DNA of 64,000 nt from Acidicapsa dinghuensis (GCF_025685685.1 NZ_JAGSYH010000007.1:62001-126000), one strand, 5' to 3'; numbered from the stretch's first letter, positions 9,006-18,184 are shown. The notes: generated by a model not told the origin, from the letters alone. Made by a program: numbers and translations.

Positions 9006-10361
9006 CTATCCCCGCTTCGCCAGAAAACGCTCCATAAACTTCGTATCGAAGTTCCCAGCCCGGAAGTCCTCGTCCGCAAAGATCTCCTGATGCAACGGAA
9101 TCGACGTCTCAATCCCCTGCACCACGAACTGGCTCAACGCCCGTTCCATGCGCGCCATAGCCTCTGCGCGGTCTTTGCCGTGCACAATCAACTTGGCAAT
9201 CAGCGAATCGTAATACGGTGGCACCACACCCTCGGCATACTGCGCTGTATCCACACGTACGCCGTTCCCACCTGGCACATTAAATACCGTGATCTTGCCG
9301 GCCGAAGGCGTGAACTTCCGCGGATGCTCCGCATTGATGCGGCACTCGATCGCATGCCCACGAATCCCCAACCGCGGCGGCAGTATCTCTTTCAGCGTCT
9401 CACCCGAAGCAATACGAAGCTGCGCCTTCACCAGATCCACGCCAGTGATCGCCTCCGTCACCGGATGCTCCACCTGAATACGCGTATTCATCTCAATGAA
9501 GTAGATCGAGCCATCCTCATCCATCAGGAATTCGATCGTGCCCGCGTTCCAGTATCCAATGTCGCCCAGGCACTTCTTCAGCGTCTTCGTGATGCGCTCA
9601 CGAATCTCCGGCGTCACCTGCAGGCTTGGCGCTTCCTCAATCAGCTTCTGATGCCGCCGCTGAATCGAGCACTCACGCTCAAACAGCACTTCGACACTCC
9701 CGTGCTCATCCGCCAGTATCTGAAACTCAATATGCCTAGGCCGCTCGATGAACTTCTCCATATACATCTCGCCGTTGCCAAAGGCATTCGCCGCTTCCTG
9801 CGAAGCCGCTGCATACAGCCCCGGCAGATCCTCAGCCGAGCGCACAATGCGCATGCCGCGTCCGCCGCCACCGGCCTTCGCTTTCAGAATCACCGGATAG
9901 CCAACGCTCTCGGCCCACTTCAGCGCATCCTCGGCATCGGCTACCACGCCATCGGAACCCGGCAGAATCGGCACACCTGCGGCCTTCATCGCCTGCCGCG
10001 CCTTTTCCTTCTCGCCCATCAGCCGAGTCACTTCCGGAGGCGGTCCAATAAACTTGATATTCGAAACGCGACAAACCTCGGCGAAGTTCGCATTCTCGCT
10101 CAGCAGTCCATACCCAGGATGAATGCCGTCGACATTCGCAATCTCAGCCGCTGCAATCACCGCCGGCACATTCAGGTAGCTGTCCCCCGGTCTCGGCGGA
10201 CCAATGCAGATAGCCTCATCGGCAAAGCGCACATGCAGCGAGTTGCGATCCGCCTCGCTATACACTGCGACCGTACGGATACCTAGTTCCTTACATGCAC
10301 TGATTACGCGCAGCGCAATCTCGCCCCGATTGGCAATCAAAACCTTCCGCAGCATCGCCAA
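9006..10361 (-). CDS. accC: Biotin carboxylase, acetyl-CoA carboxylase subunit
   Basis: A 451-residue cytoplasmic enzyme that carboxylates the biotin of AccB with bicarbonate and ATP, feeding malonyl-CoA synthesis. The ATP-grasp motifs are complete: KVLIANRGEIALRVI at the N-terminus, the glycine-rich loop KAKAGGGGRGMRIV, the catalytic RPRHIEFQ and the metal-binding segment IEMNTRIQVEHPVTE. The start could be the first or the third codon (MAM then LRKV); both fit the family. It begins one base after the accB stop, the classical accB-accC arrangement. Confidence 0.97.
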   Translation of the reverse strand: MAMLRKVLIANRGEIALRVISACKELGIRTVAVYSEADRNSLHVRFADEAICIGPPRPGDSYLNVPAVIAAAEIANVDGIHPGYGLLSENANFAEVCRVSNIKFIGPPPEVTRLMGEKEKARQAMKAAGVPILPGSDGVVADAEDALKWAESVGYPVILKAKAGGGGRGMRIVRSAEDLPGLYAAASQEAANAFGNGEMYMEKFIERPRHIEFQILADEHGSVEVLFERECSIQRRHQKLIEEAPSLQVTPEIRERITKTLKKCLGDIGYWNAGTIEFLMDEDGSIYFIEMNTRIQVEHPVTEAITGVDLVKAQLRIASGETLKEILPPRLGIRGHAIECRINAEHPRKFTPSAGKITVFNVPGGNGVRVDTAQYAEGVVPPYYDSLIAKLIVHGKDRAEAMARMERALSQFVVQGIETSIPLHQEIFADEDFRAGNFDTKFMERFLAKRG

Positions 10362-10362
10362 T

Positions 10363-10890
10363 TTACGCCGTCCGAATCGCGAAGAGCGGTTGTCCGTACT
10401 CGACAGGCTGGCCGTTCGTCACCAGGCGCTTCACAATCTCGCCCGCCGCATCGGCCTCAATCTCATTCATCAACTTCATCGCTTCGACAATGCAGACGAT
10501 CTGTCCCTTCTCAATGCGATCGCCCGTCGAGACAAAGGCCGCCGATCCCGGCGAAGGCGACTCATAGAATGTCCCCACCATCGGTGACTTCACGATATGC
10601 AGATTCTCTTCAGCCACAGGCGCTGTAGCCGGAGTCGAAGCCGCCCCAGCCACTGGCGCAGCAATCGGTGCAGACGCCGCTGCTGGCACAGCAGGAGCAG
10701 CTTGCAGCAGCCGCGCCATAGCCGCCAGATCCAGCCCGGCATTACCCACAGGAGCAGCAGGCTGAACCACTGCCGAAGCAAACTTCAACCGAACCTTTAA
10801 CTCGCCGCGGTCCAGGTCAAACTCCGCAACGTCATTCTCTTTTAGAAAAGCCACCAGCTCTCTGAGCTGATCAAGATCATCTGATTTCAT
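10363..10890 (-). CDS. accB: Biotin carboxyl carrier protein of acetyl-CoA carboxylase
   Basis: A 175-residue carrier. The N-terminal helical part (DLDQLRELVAFLKENDVAEF) is followed by an Ala/Pro-rich flexible linker at about residues 40-95. The biotinyl domain then carries VEAMKLMNEIEAD, whose Lys receives biotin from BirA. The acidobacterial linker is longer and richer in alanine than in E. coli, but total length is normal. It sits between an Xaa-Pro peptidase gene (59 bases upstream) and accC. This order recalls the common efp/pepP-accB-accC operons, here without efp. Confidence 0.97.
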   Translation of the reverse strand: MKSDDLDQLRELVAFLKENDVAEFDLDRGELKVRLKFASAVVQPAAPVGNAGLDLAAMARLLQAAPAVPAAASAPIAAPVAGAASTPATAPVAEENLHIVKSPMVGTFYESPSPGSAAFVSTGDRIEKGQIVCIVEAMKLMNEIEADAAGEIVKRLVTNGQPVEYGQPLFAIRTA

Positions 10891-10949
10891 GCGTATCTCG
10901 CGTACTCCAGCGTCTTCTTAAGCCTAAAGTCGGGCAACTTCGCCGCTGT

Positions 10950-12140
10950 TCATAACTCGATCAGCGCCTTCGGAGAATGGGTCAGCACATCACCGCCCGT
11001 TCTCGTCACCGCCACCATATCTTCGATGCGGACTCCGAACTCTCCCGCAAAATAAGCGCCGGGTTCTATGGTAATCACCATCCCCGGCGCCAGCTTATCT
11101 TTCTGTCCGGCGCCCACACGCGGACCCTCGTGAATCTCCAAACCAACTCCATGCCCGGTCGAGTGGCTAAAGGCTTCGGCCATCCCGGCCTGCCGCAGCA
11201 CGCTGCGTGCCGCCTCATCCACCGCTCCACATGTCACGCCCGCTTTAACCGCGGCAACCGCTGACTCCTGCGCCGCCAGAACCGTCTCATACACTTCCCG
11301 TTCCCGCGCCGTCGGTTTGCCAAGGCAAACAGTACGTGTCATATCCGAGCAATAACCTTTGAGAATAACACCGAAATCCAGGGTAAGCAGTCCATGCCGC
11401 GGCAGCTTCGCCTCGCTCGCCCGGCCATGCGGCAGCGCCGACCGCGCACCCGACGCCACGATGCTCTCAAACGACATGCCCTCAGCGCCACGAATCCGCG
11501 CCTGATACTCCAGCTCCGCAGCCACAGCAACTTCCGTCAAACCAGGCCGCAGAAATCCCAGCATGTGCTCAAACAGCTTGTCACCCAGAGCAGCAGCCTC
11601 AGTCATCACCGCCAGCTCGTCCTCATCTTTCAGCCAGCGCAACGGCTCAACCAGCGAAGAGACAGGTTTCAACAGCTTCTTCCGTAATCGAGCCGGGAGC
11701 GATTCGCGCAGCTTCTCCAACTGAGCCACTGTCGTCTGCCCGGCATCGAATCCAACTGCCTCGTTACTCGACGGGGCGCTAAACCTCGTAACGGAGGGAG
11801 GCGGGGGTTTCAATCTCCGCAAAGAGCCGCTTGAAGAAAGAGGGGCTTTAGCCGCGGAGGGAATATCGGTTATCCGCACCGCCAGCCACTGCACAGCAGC
11901 CACCGCCGGATTCGAAGGCACAATCTCTACCTTCGCCCCATGCACCTCTTCAGCAGCCTGCGCAATGTAGCGGCCATCGGTATACAACCGCGCCTCGCGC
12001 CGCGTCACCGCCAACGCCGCGCTCGACCCAGTGAATCCGCACAGATATCGAACATCCGGAAGATGCGTCACCAGCAGAGCCGGAACCTCAGCCCCAGCCA
12101 TCCGCCGCCGCAACAATCCCAACCGCCGCGAAAAATTCAT
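10950..12140 (-). CDS. M24-family Xaa-Pro aminopeptidase with an in-frame repeat insertion
   Basis: I place the start at 12140 (MNFSRRLGLL), giving 396 residues; the frame stays open to 12212 but those 24 codons are a 27-base tandem duplication. The protein removes N-terminal residues ahead of proline using two metal ions. The creatinase N-terminal domain is followed by the pita-bread fold with LDFGVILKGYCSDMTRT (two Asp ligands), STGHGVGLEIHEGP (His) and TIEPGAYF plus VRIEDMV (two Glu). Residues about 91-127 are a low-complexity Ser/Pro/Arg stretch (SGSLRRLKPPPPSVTRF) absent from the family. At DNA level it matches an intergenic palindromic repeat also found at 62661. Downstream genes are accB and accC. 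Confidence 0.9.
   Translation of the reverse strand: MNFSRRLGLLRRRMAGAEVPALLVTHLPDVRYLCGFTGSSAALAVTRREARLYTDGRYIAQAAEEVHGAKVEIVPSNPAVAAVQWLAVRITDIPSAAKAPLSSSGSLRRLKPPPPSVTRFSAPSSNEAVGFDAGQTTVAQLEKLRESLPARLRKKLLKPVSSLVEPLRWLKDEDELAVMTEAAALGDKLFEHMLGFLRPGLTEVAVAAELEYQARIRGAEGMSFESIVASGARSALPHGRASEAKLPRHGLLTLDFGVILKGYCSDMTRTVCLGKPTAREREVYETVLAAQESAVAAVKAGVTCGAVDEAARSVLRQAGMAEAFSHSTGHGVGLEIHEGPRVGAGQKDKLAPGMVITIEPGAYFAGEFGVRIEDMVAVTRTGGDVLTHSPKALIEL
11795..11861. repeat. Palindromic repeat family C, copy inside a peptidase gene
   Basis: The plus strand reads AGGCGGGGGTTT then CAATCTCCGC, a 20-base spacer, and GGGGCTTTAGCC, closely following the intergenic element at 62661-62724 in order and spacing. 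It lies within the M24 peptidase coding frame and encodes residues about 91-127. The palindromes are slightly decayed compared with the intergenic copy. Confidence 0.75.
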
Positions 12141-12144
12141 CCGT

Positions 12145-12198
12145 TTAGGTATATCACTCCAAAGCCACGAGTTAGGTATATCACTCCAAAGCCACGAG
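12145..12198. repeat. Perfect 27-base tandem duplication at the 5' end of the peptidase gene
   Basis: Positions 12145-12171 and 12172-12198 are identical (TTAGGTATATCACTCC, then AAAGCCACGAG). Read on the minus strand the unit contains GGAG and TATACC and lies immediately upstream of the ATG at 12140, so it duplicates leader or promoter sequence. In frame it would encode SWLWSDIPN followed by SWLWSDIPK. Confidence 0.95.
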
Positions 12199-12290
12199 CC
12201 GGGCGGCATCAAGAGGGGAGAATAGCGGCAAGGAACAGTCCAAGCAAAGAGCGGTTCAGGGCGAACGCGCTCATCGAAACAGGCACTCTG

Positions 12291-12941
12291 TTACTTGTGA
12301 ATAGCTCGCTCTCCGGCAGCCATTTGCCGATGCATCTCGGTGTCACCGTCGAACCATAGGATCAGCTCTTTCCCGTCTTTATCCTTCACGGCAACTACAT
12401 CGTAGTAGTGACCGTCCTGCATGGAAGTACGATGGTCTACGAACTGTACATTCAATATCGACCCCATGTACATATATTCCTCGCGAATGGTCGCTGCGAA
12501 CCATGCTGTTTTTGCCGTCTTTCCATCTCCGGAATCCGTGATCGAATTAAAAATCGCGGCGAGAATCAGACGTTCCTTTTCTGCCTCGTTCTGATTGCTA
12601 AGTTCGGTTAGAGATCGCCACGCGATGTAGTGGGCATCTACGTCCGCGATATTGTGTTCTTCGATTTCGCGGGCAGCTTTGAGCGCATCTTGAAATTTGT
12701 TTTCATTCAACGCTCCATAGCCGGCTTTAACCCTCAAAAAGTCCTGAGACGGATCGCCGACCTCGCCGATCGCCGCCGCAACACGCAAAGCCTTCCAGTC
12801 GACGCCCAAATCGCCAGCGCGGACTTTCGCCGCGAGTTCCGCATATTTTGCTTGGGATGCCGCTCGATCGTCTGCGGCCAGAGCCGCCGGCACAAGAATC
12901 GAAGCCAGTACAGCTAAAGCTGTGAAGCGTTCAATGGTCAT
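12291..12941 (-). CDS. Secreted hypothetical protein (helical repeat plus C-terminal WFD domain)
   Basis: A 216-residue protein starting at the ATG at 12941, which begins a standard signal peptide (MTIERFTALAVLASILVPAALAADD); the open frame extends 26 codons further without signal-like sequence. The mature part has helical, TPR-like segments (FLRVKAGYGALNENKFQDAL) followed by a C-terminal region with YYDVVAVKDKDGKELILWFD. That layout recalls DUF4919 proteins, but I cannot confirm the family. No catalytic motif is evident. It is likely periplasmic. Base composition is somewhat lower in GC than its neighbours, which may hint at later acquisition. Confidence 0.7.
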   Translation of the reverse strand: MTIERFTALAVLASILVPAALAADDRAASQAKYAELAAKVRAGDLGVDWKALRVAAAIGEVGDPSQDFLRVKAGYGALNENKFQDALKAAREIEEHNIADVDAHYIAWRSLTELSNQNEAEKERLILAAIFNSITDSGDGKTAKTAWFAATIREEYMYMGSILNVQFVDHRTSMQDGHYYDVVAVKDKDGKELILWFDGDTEMHRQMAAGERAIHK

Positions 12942-13066
12942 GGCATGCCTACTCGGATCGTTCGGTGAGGTTGACCTGCGTCGTCGATCGACAACTGCCC
13001 CATACTGGGTGTCGATCAAGCCGCATGATTCTAAACATTCGTCGCTTAAGGAAGTCGTCTGACGAG

Positions 13067-13339
13067 TTAATACGCCGCCTTAACCGGCTTCTTAGTCTTA
13101 GCCCCAACCTCCGACTCAGGCACCGCCGTAGCCGCATCCGACTGCCGGTCCATCCACTCATCCAGCCGAGACCGCTTGAACCGCCAGCGGTTCCCCAGCT
13201 TAAACGCAGGAATAAACGCCTCCGACGCATACTTGTACAGCGTGTCCGGCGAAATCCCCAGATAATCCGACGCCTGGCGAATATCCATCACTTCACGGAT
13301 CTCAGGCACCAGCAGGTTCGACTTGGCAGCATTGCGCAT
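13067..13339 (-). CDS. Excisionase-like helix-turn-helix DNA-binding protein
   Basis: A 90-residue protein with a GGAG ribosome site 7 bases before the ATG. Residues about 17-62 form a winged MerR-type HTH of the excisionase/HTH_17 family: MDIRQASDYLGISPDTLYKY, then IPAFKLGNRWRFKRSRLDEWM. The C-terminal 25 residues are a charged tail rich in Lys and Ala. No integrase, attachment site or phage gene lies nearby, so it is more likely a stand-alone transcription factor or nucleoid-associated protein than a true excisionase. Solo proteins of this kind are common in many genomes. Confidence 0.85.
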   Translation of the reverse strand: MRNAAKSNLLVPEIREVMDIRQASDYLGISPDTLYKYASEAFIPAFKLGNRWRFKRSRLDEWMDRQSDAATAVPESEVGAKTKKPVKAAY

Positions 13340-13753
13340 ATCTCATCTCCAAAAGCGGGAAGTTCCGGAGAGCATCTGCCTGGGGAAGCAGCCTGCCGGT
13401 ATCCCTGTGTATAACGCGGAATCACCTGCTTTTTCAAGGCTTTCTCGGTATTTTTCCGATTCTTTCCGCATCTCTTCGCCTTCGGTTTCGCCCCGGCTAT
13501 CTAAGAAATCCCGTCATCCAACCTCAACTTTTCCACATCTGGGGTTCATCACTCTGCCCGCCCCAACAGATTGGGCCGTTAGAACAGAAGATGCCTCCAT
13601 TGCCATCTCGGAACGGCAATCCAGTTTTCCAGCCACACTCAAACAACTTCAGCCCTTCACCTGTGTTTGAATGTCCGTGAGCTCGGAAAGCTCAACGCTC
13701 CTGTTTCAAAGGTGCGCCGCAATCCCAGCAACTTTCGCCTCGTGGAGAATCTC
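13340..13753. other. Intergenic region upstream of two divergent genes
   Basis: About 410 bases between the HTH gene (minus) and the DUF1800 gene (plus). It must contain divergent promoters, but I could not identify a confident -35/-10 pair. Short open frames here show no family resemblance or ribosome site and I leave them out. Confidence 0.5.
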
Positions 13754-15937
13754 ATGCCCCAGCCAATCTCCGGCAGGCCTTTTGCTCTCGGTCGTACGCT
13801 CACATCCCTCGTGCTTAGCGCACTCCTCCCAGCACAACTGCTTCCCGCCCAGGCCATCTCCCGCACATCGCAACCTGAGGCCACCCCGGCAACATCCACA
13901 CAGCCGCTAAGTGACCAGGATCGTCGCATCCTCCACCTGCTCAACCGCTTCACCTTCGGCCCCACGCCCGATGAGGTAGCCGAGATCCACTCCCTCGGCC
14001 CCAAAGGCATCGACAAGTGGTTTGATCTTCAACTTCACCCGGACCGCTTGCCGTTAACCGATGACGACCATACCCTCCAGGCTCGCCTCGCCGAATTCCC
14101 CTCGCTCAACCTGCCGCCGGACCAACTCATCGGCCGCTTCCCCTCCAACGGCATCATCCGTCAAGCCGCTGATAACAAGATTCCCGCGCCCGACGATCCA
14201 TATCTCTACGCCATTTACTCGCACCACATTCAACAGTTCAAAGAAAAGCAGGCAAAGAAAGCCGAGGAGAAATCCGACAAGCAAGCCCAGCAACCCGGTG
14301 TCGCCGCTAACTCAGCACCCAACATGGCGGCAGGATCGACGATGTCCACTCCGTCTGAATCTCAGACTGGAGAATCCATTACAACCGCCGGAAAAGAAGC
14401 CGCACCCCGCAAAGAGCTAGTCGATAACTCTGACCGAGACCGTGCGCGTCCCCGCTATGAAGAAGTTCTCTTCCACTCTGTCGTCGATCTTCCTCCGGAC
14501 AAGCGCCTGCAACGCATTCTCTACATGCCCACCGCCGAGTTTGAACAACTGAACAGAGGTCTCAAGCCTCCACAACGGTTGCAACTGACCGAGGGCTTCA
14601 ACCCTGAGCAACGTGAGCTCTTCGCCGATCTTGAAAACCCCACGCGCGCCGTAATCTTCGAGCTCCAGGCTCAGCGCCTCTATCGCGAAATCTACAGCTC
14701 CCACCAGCTTCAGGAGGTGATGACAGCCTTCTGGCTTAACCACTTCAACATCTACCTACACAAGAACGATGAAACCCCCTATTACCTGACCAGCTTCGAG
14801 CGCGATGTCATCCGGCCACGCGCTCTTGGCAACTTCGAAGATCTGCTCGTAGCTACGGCGGAAAGTCCAGCCATGCTGCTGTATCTCGACAACTCCAGCA
14901 GCACAGGCCCCGACTCCAAAGTCGCAGAGCGCCAGAAAGAACGCCAGGCCGAAGGCATCGCAAAAAAGAACACGCCTCCCGGCCTTAATGAAAACTACGG
15001 CCGCGAGCTCATGGAACTGCACACACTCGGCGTCAACGGCGGATATACCCAGAAAGACGTCACCGAAGTCTCCAAGATCCTCACCGGATGGACCGTCGAT
15101 CATCCCCAACTAGGCGGCGACACTACATTCGACGAGAACCGCCACGAGCCTGGCACAAAGATCGTCATGGGCCACAAGTTCAAGGAAGATGGCATGAAGG
15201 AGGGTCTGAAGCTCCTCCACATGCTTGCTACCAGCCCCGCAACAGCCCACTTCATCTCCAGCGAGCTCGCAATCGCCTTCGTGAGCGACAACCCTCCGCA
15301 AACTCTCGTTGATCGCATGGCCAAATCCTTCGAGTCCCACGACGGCAACATCGCCGAAGTCCTCAAAACCCTCATCCACTCGCCTGAGTTCTGGGCCCCC
15401 GCTGCCTATCAGGCTAAGGTCAAGACTCCGCTCGAATACGTCGTTTCCGCAGTCCGCGCCAGTAACGCACAAGTCACTAACCCGCAGCCGCTTATCAACT
15501 GGCTCAATCAGCTCGGCATGCCACTCTACGCCTGTATTCCTCCCACCGGCTATTCTGACAAAGCAAATGAATGGGTCAGCACCGGCGAATTAGTCACCCG
15601 TATGAACTTTGCCCTCTCGCTCGCCAACAACAAGCTCAACGGCATAACAACGCAGTGGCCATCCACTACGGATGAAGCTCCCGATCAATCCGCCAATCAA
15701 TCCATTGAGAGCTTGCAAGCCAAACTCATCCCCACTGGCGTAAGCGAAAAGACCCGCGCCGCCGTCCTCACAGAAGTAGAGGGCCAATCCCCCTCACCGT
15801 CACAGATCACGCCACAATCAGCCACTCCCAAACCCAAAAACTACAACCCGGCCGCGGCACAACAGCAAGCTCAACAGCAGCAGCAAGCCCAGATCGCTGC
15901 ACTGCTACTTGGCTCCCCCGAGTTTCAACGCCGATAA
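13754..15937 (+). CDS. Secreted DUF1800 domain protein
   Basis: A 727-residue protein. The ATG at 13754 has GGAG just upstream and opens a signal peptide (SLVLSALLPAQLLPAQA); an in-frame TTG at 13667 would place 29 residues before it. The DUF1800 domain covers most of the protein. HLLNRFTFGPTPDEVAEI marks its N-terminus, MTAFWLNHFNIYLHKN the core, and NENYGRELMELHTLGVNGGYTQKDVTEVSKILTGW (35 residues in all, quoted in halves: NENYGRELMELHTLG, YTQKDVTEVSKILTGW) the most conserved block. A Glu/Lys-rich insertion follows the first block, and the C-terminus is Gln-rich. The function of DUF1800 is unknown. It is nearly always paired with DUF1501, as here (19 bases to the next start). Confidence 0.92.
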   Translation: MPQPISGRPFALGRTLTSLVLSALLPAQLLPAQAISRTSQPEATPATSTQPLSDQDRRILHLLNRFTFGPTPDEVAEIHSLGPKGIDKWFDLQLHPDRLPLTDDDHTLQARLAEFPSLNLPPDQLIGRFPSNGIIRQAADNKIPAPDDPYLYAIYSHHIQQFKEKQAKKAEEKSDKQAQQPGVAANSAPNMAAGSTMSTPSESQTGESITTAGKEAAPRKELVDNSDRDRARPRYEEVLFHSVVDLPPDKRLQRILYMPTAEFEQLNRGLKPPQRLQLTEGFNPEQRELFADLENPTRAVIFELQAQRLYREIYSSHQLQEVMTAFWLNHFNIYLHKNDETPYYLTSFERDVIRPRALGNFEDLLVATAESPAMLLYLDNSSSTGPDSKVAERQKERQAEGIAKKNTPPGLNENYGRELMELHTLGVNGGYTQKDVTEVSKILTGWTVDHPQLGGDTTFDENRHEPGTKIVMGHKFKEDGMKEGLKLLHMLATSPATAHFISSELAIAFVSDNPPQTLVDRMAKSFESHDGNIAEVLKTLIHSPEFWAPAAYQAKVKTPLEYVVSAVRASNAQVTNPQPLINWLNQLGMPLYACIPPTGYSDKANEWVSTGELVTRMNFALSLANNKLNGITTQWPSTTDEAPDQSANQSIESLQAKLIPTGVSEKTRAAVLTEVEGQSPSPSQITPQSATPKPKNYNPAAAQQQAQQQQQAQIAALLLGSPEFQRR

Positions 15938-15956
15938 AGCTTCAGAGGTACCTCAG

Positions 15957-17225
15957 ATGAACACCACGCGACGCTTCTTCCTTCGCAACGGCGCACTGGC
16001 CCTCGCCGGCACGACCGCCCTGCCCGCTTTCCTCACGCGAGCCGTCATGGCCGCGACAATGGAAGCAACAGCCCAGGGCAAGAAGCTCGTCGTCATCTTC
16101 CAGCGTGGAGCCGCCGACGGCCTCAACATCGTTGTTCCATGGCGCGAGCCCAACTACTACACGATGCGCCCCACCATCGCCATTCCGCAGAAGCAGGTCA
16201 TCGATCTTGATGGCTTCTTCGGCCTGCATCCCGCCATGGCATCCTTCCAGCCGCTCTTCGCCCAGGGCCATCTCGCCATCGTTCACGCCACCGGCTCACC
16301 CGATCACACACGCTCTCATTTCGATGCACAGGACTATATGGAATCCGGCACTCCCGGCATCAAAAGCACCACCGACGGCTGGCTCAACCGCGCTCTCCAG
16401 GCCGAAGACCTGCGCCGCGCAAAACTCCGCGAAGCCGCCTTACAATCAAGTCCGTTCCGCGCCATCGCACTCAGCCCAGACGTCCCTCGCACCCTCGCAG
16501 GCAAAGTCCCAGCGCTCGCCCTAAGCAATGTACAGGACTTCGCCGTAGGTGGTCGCGGCCCTAAGCCGGCCCCCGCCGCCACCGCCTTTGAAGCCATGTA
16601 CGACGAGAGCAGCGATTCCCTGCTCCACTCCGCCGGAGACACCAGCTTCGAAGCCATCAAGATGCTGCGCGCCACCGACCCGGCTCACTACTCGCCCACC
16701 CCGGACGCAAACTATCCCGACAGCCCGTTCGCCAAGAACATGAAGCAGGTCGCCCAGCTTCTCAAAGCCAACCTCGGCGTCGAAGCAGCCTTCACTGACG
16801 TCACCGGCTGGGATACCCACCAGAACCAGGGCGGCGCCGAAGGCCAGCTTGCCAACCGTCTCCGCGACTTCTCTGATTCCATCGCTGCCTTCTGGCGTGA
16901 CATGGGTCCAGAATCCGAAAACATCACCCTCGTCACCATGTCCGAGTTCGGCCGCACCGCCCGGCAAAACGGCACGGGCGGCACCGATCACGGCCACGCC
17001 AACGCCATGTTTATCCTTGGCGGCAACGTCAGGGGTGGCAAGGTGTATGGCAAGTGGCCCGGAGTCGCCGATGAACAACTCAACGAAGGCCGCGACCTCG
17101 CCATCACCACCGACTATCGCCAGGTTCTCGGCGAAGTCGTCAGCAAAACCATCGGCGCGCAGAACCTCGACCTGACATTCCCCGGAGCACGACTCAATTC
17201 CCGTCAATTCCTCGGGATCGTTTAG
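15957..17225 (+). CDS. Tat-exported DUF1501 domain protein
   Basis: A 422-residue protein. The ATG at 15957 follows AGAGGT by 7 bases and opens a twin-arginine signal peptide (TTRRFFLRNGALALAG). DUF1501 belongs to the alkaline-phosphatase/sulfatase-like fold. Visible blocks are VVIFQRGAADGLNIVVP, GLHPAMASFQPLF, ATGSPDHTRSHFDAQDYME, VTGWDTHQNQGG and TMSEFGRTARQNGTGGTDHGH, whose His/Asp residues look like metal ligands. The pair DUF1800-DUF1501 is widespread in Planctomycetes and Acidobacteria, with no proven reaction. Tat export suggests a folded metalloprotein. Its stop overlaps by 4 bases the stop of the convergent gene. Confidence 0.93.
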   Translation: MNTTRRFFLRNGALALAGTTALPAFLTRAVMAATMEATAQGKKLVVIFQRGAADGLNIVVPWREPNYYTMRPTIAIPQKQVIDLDGFFGLHPAMASFQPLFAQGHLAIVHATGSPDHTRSHFDAQDYMESGTPGIKSTTDGWLNRALQAEDLRRAKLREAALQSSPFRAIALSPDVPRTLAGKVPALALSNVQDFAVGGRGPKPAPAATAFEAMYDESSDSLLHSAGDTSFEAIKMLRATDPAHYSPTPDANYPDSPFAKNMKQVAQLLKANLGVEAAFTDVTGWDTHQNQGGAEGQLANRLRDFSDSIAAFWRDMGPESENITLVTMSEFGRTARQNGTGGTDHGHANAMFILGGNVRGGKVYGKWPGVADEQLNEGRDLAITTDYRQVLGEVVSKTIGAQNLDLTFPGARLNSRQFLGIV

Positions 17226-18184
17226 CGCGTGACAAAGACCGCTTGCGATTCTATTCGCACCCTTGCATCCATCGGCGCTGGCACAACAGAGTACGGCTCC
17301 CACATCTTCCCGAGCAGTTCATCGCCCAAGCGCGGCTTCAATCGGAACAACCCGCCCCACGGCGTGCAAGCCGTCTCATTAAACACCAGGGTGCCATCCT
17401 CCAAATGAATCAGATCCACCCGCAGAAAATCCGTTCCCGCAGCAATCTTCTCCGCTATCGCAATAGCCTCATCCAAAGCATCAGGCCGCGGTGCATCCGG
17501 CTCGCACTCCTCTAGCGGATACCACACCGGCAGCCGGTTCCATTCGCGATCACACAGCGGTCCGTCTATCTCCTCACGCACCATCAGGCATTCAATAAAC
17601 GCCACGCGCCCATGCACGCAAAACAACTGAATCTCTGATGGAGGATACCCCCGTGCATTCAGTACCATTTCTTCCGCAAATACCTTCGGCACAATTCCCC
17701 GATAGCACGGCTCATAAGAGATCTCGTAATAATCCAGCTCCAGCCACCAGTTCACAAGATCGCGCAGCAATCGCTCATCTGCCCATCGCTTGTCGTGAAC
17801 GAAAGCATTCATCCCCGAAGCATGATTTGGTTTCAGCACAAACGTCTGCGGCAGAGCTTCGAGAGTAAAGTCAGATGCACTCTCAATAATAGCCATCACG
17901 CGCTTCTGCCTGAGCTCGGGACAAATCTCAGCTACAATCTCCCTGCATCGCAGTTTGTCGCTGAATTCCCGCTGCCACCCGGCGCTCTCCCCCGAGAGAA
18001 TCCGCGCCGCCAGCTTGTCTGTAATCCGTACCGGCTCACGCAATCTGGGCAGCCGCCTCTGGTGCCACAAGAACCGGCCGAGATAGACCCATCGTCCACC
18101 GAACATAGCCGACATCCAACGCAGAATTTCACATCGGACGAAGCTTCTTGGCAAAACGACAGCGGGGATTTCGTCCTTTCGCAA
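17222..18184 (-). CDS. TupA-like ATP-grasp protein
   Basis: About 320 residues from a TTG start at 18184 that has GAGG about 9 bases upstream; an ATG at 18115 is a plausible alternative. The pattern QTFVLKPNHASGMN, ISYEPCYRGIVPKVFAEEM, EIQLFCVHGRVAFIE and DFLRVDLIHLEDGTLVFNE matches the TupA-like ATP-grasp family, related to teichuronopeptide synthesis and often found with surface polysaccharide genes. ATP-grasp enzymes form amide or ester bonds through an acyl phosphate. No polysaccharide cluster is present here, so the substrate is open. The C-terminus overlaps the convergent DUF1501 gene. Confidence 0.82.
   Translation of the reverse strand: MRKDEIPAVVLPRSFVRCEILRWMSAMFGGRWVYLGRFLWHQRRLPRLREPVRITDKLAARILSGESAGWQREFSDKLRCREIVAEICPELRQKRVMAIIESASDFTLEALPQTFVLKPNHASGMNAFVHDKRWADERLLRDLVNWWLELDYYEISYEPCYRGIVPKVFAEEMVLNARGYPPSEIQLFCVHGRVAFIECLMVREEIDGPLCDREWNRLPVWYPLEECEPDAPRPDALDEAIAIAEKIAAGTDFLRVDLIHLEDGTLVFNETACTPWGGLFRLKPRLGDELLGKMWEPYSVVPAPMDARVRIESQAVFVTR

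Noticed and set aside
9090..10286. Long plus-strand open frame (398 codons) opposite accC
   Set aside because: Antisense shadow of a highly conserved gene; composition unlike a real protein.
13067..13339. Prophage or integrative element marked by the excisionase-like gene
   Set aside because: No integrase, attachment repeats or phage genes nearby; solo HTH_17 proteins are common.
13323..13670. Plus-strand frame between the HTH and DUF1800 genes
   Set aside because: Starts inside the HTH gene on the other strand and has Ser/Pro-rich noncoding-like composition.
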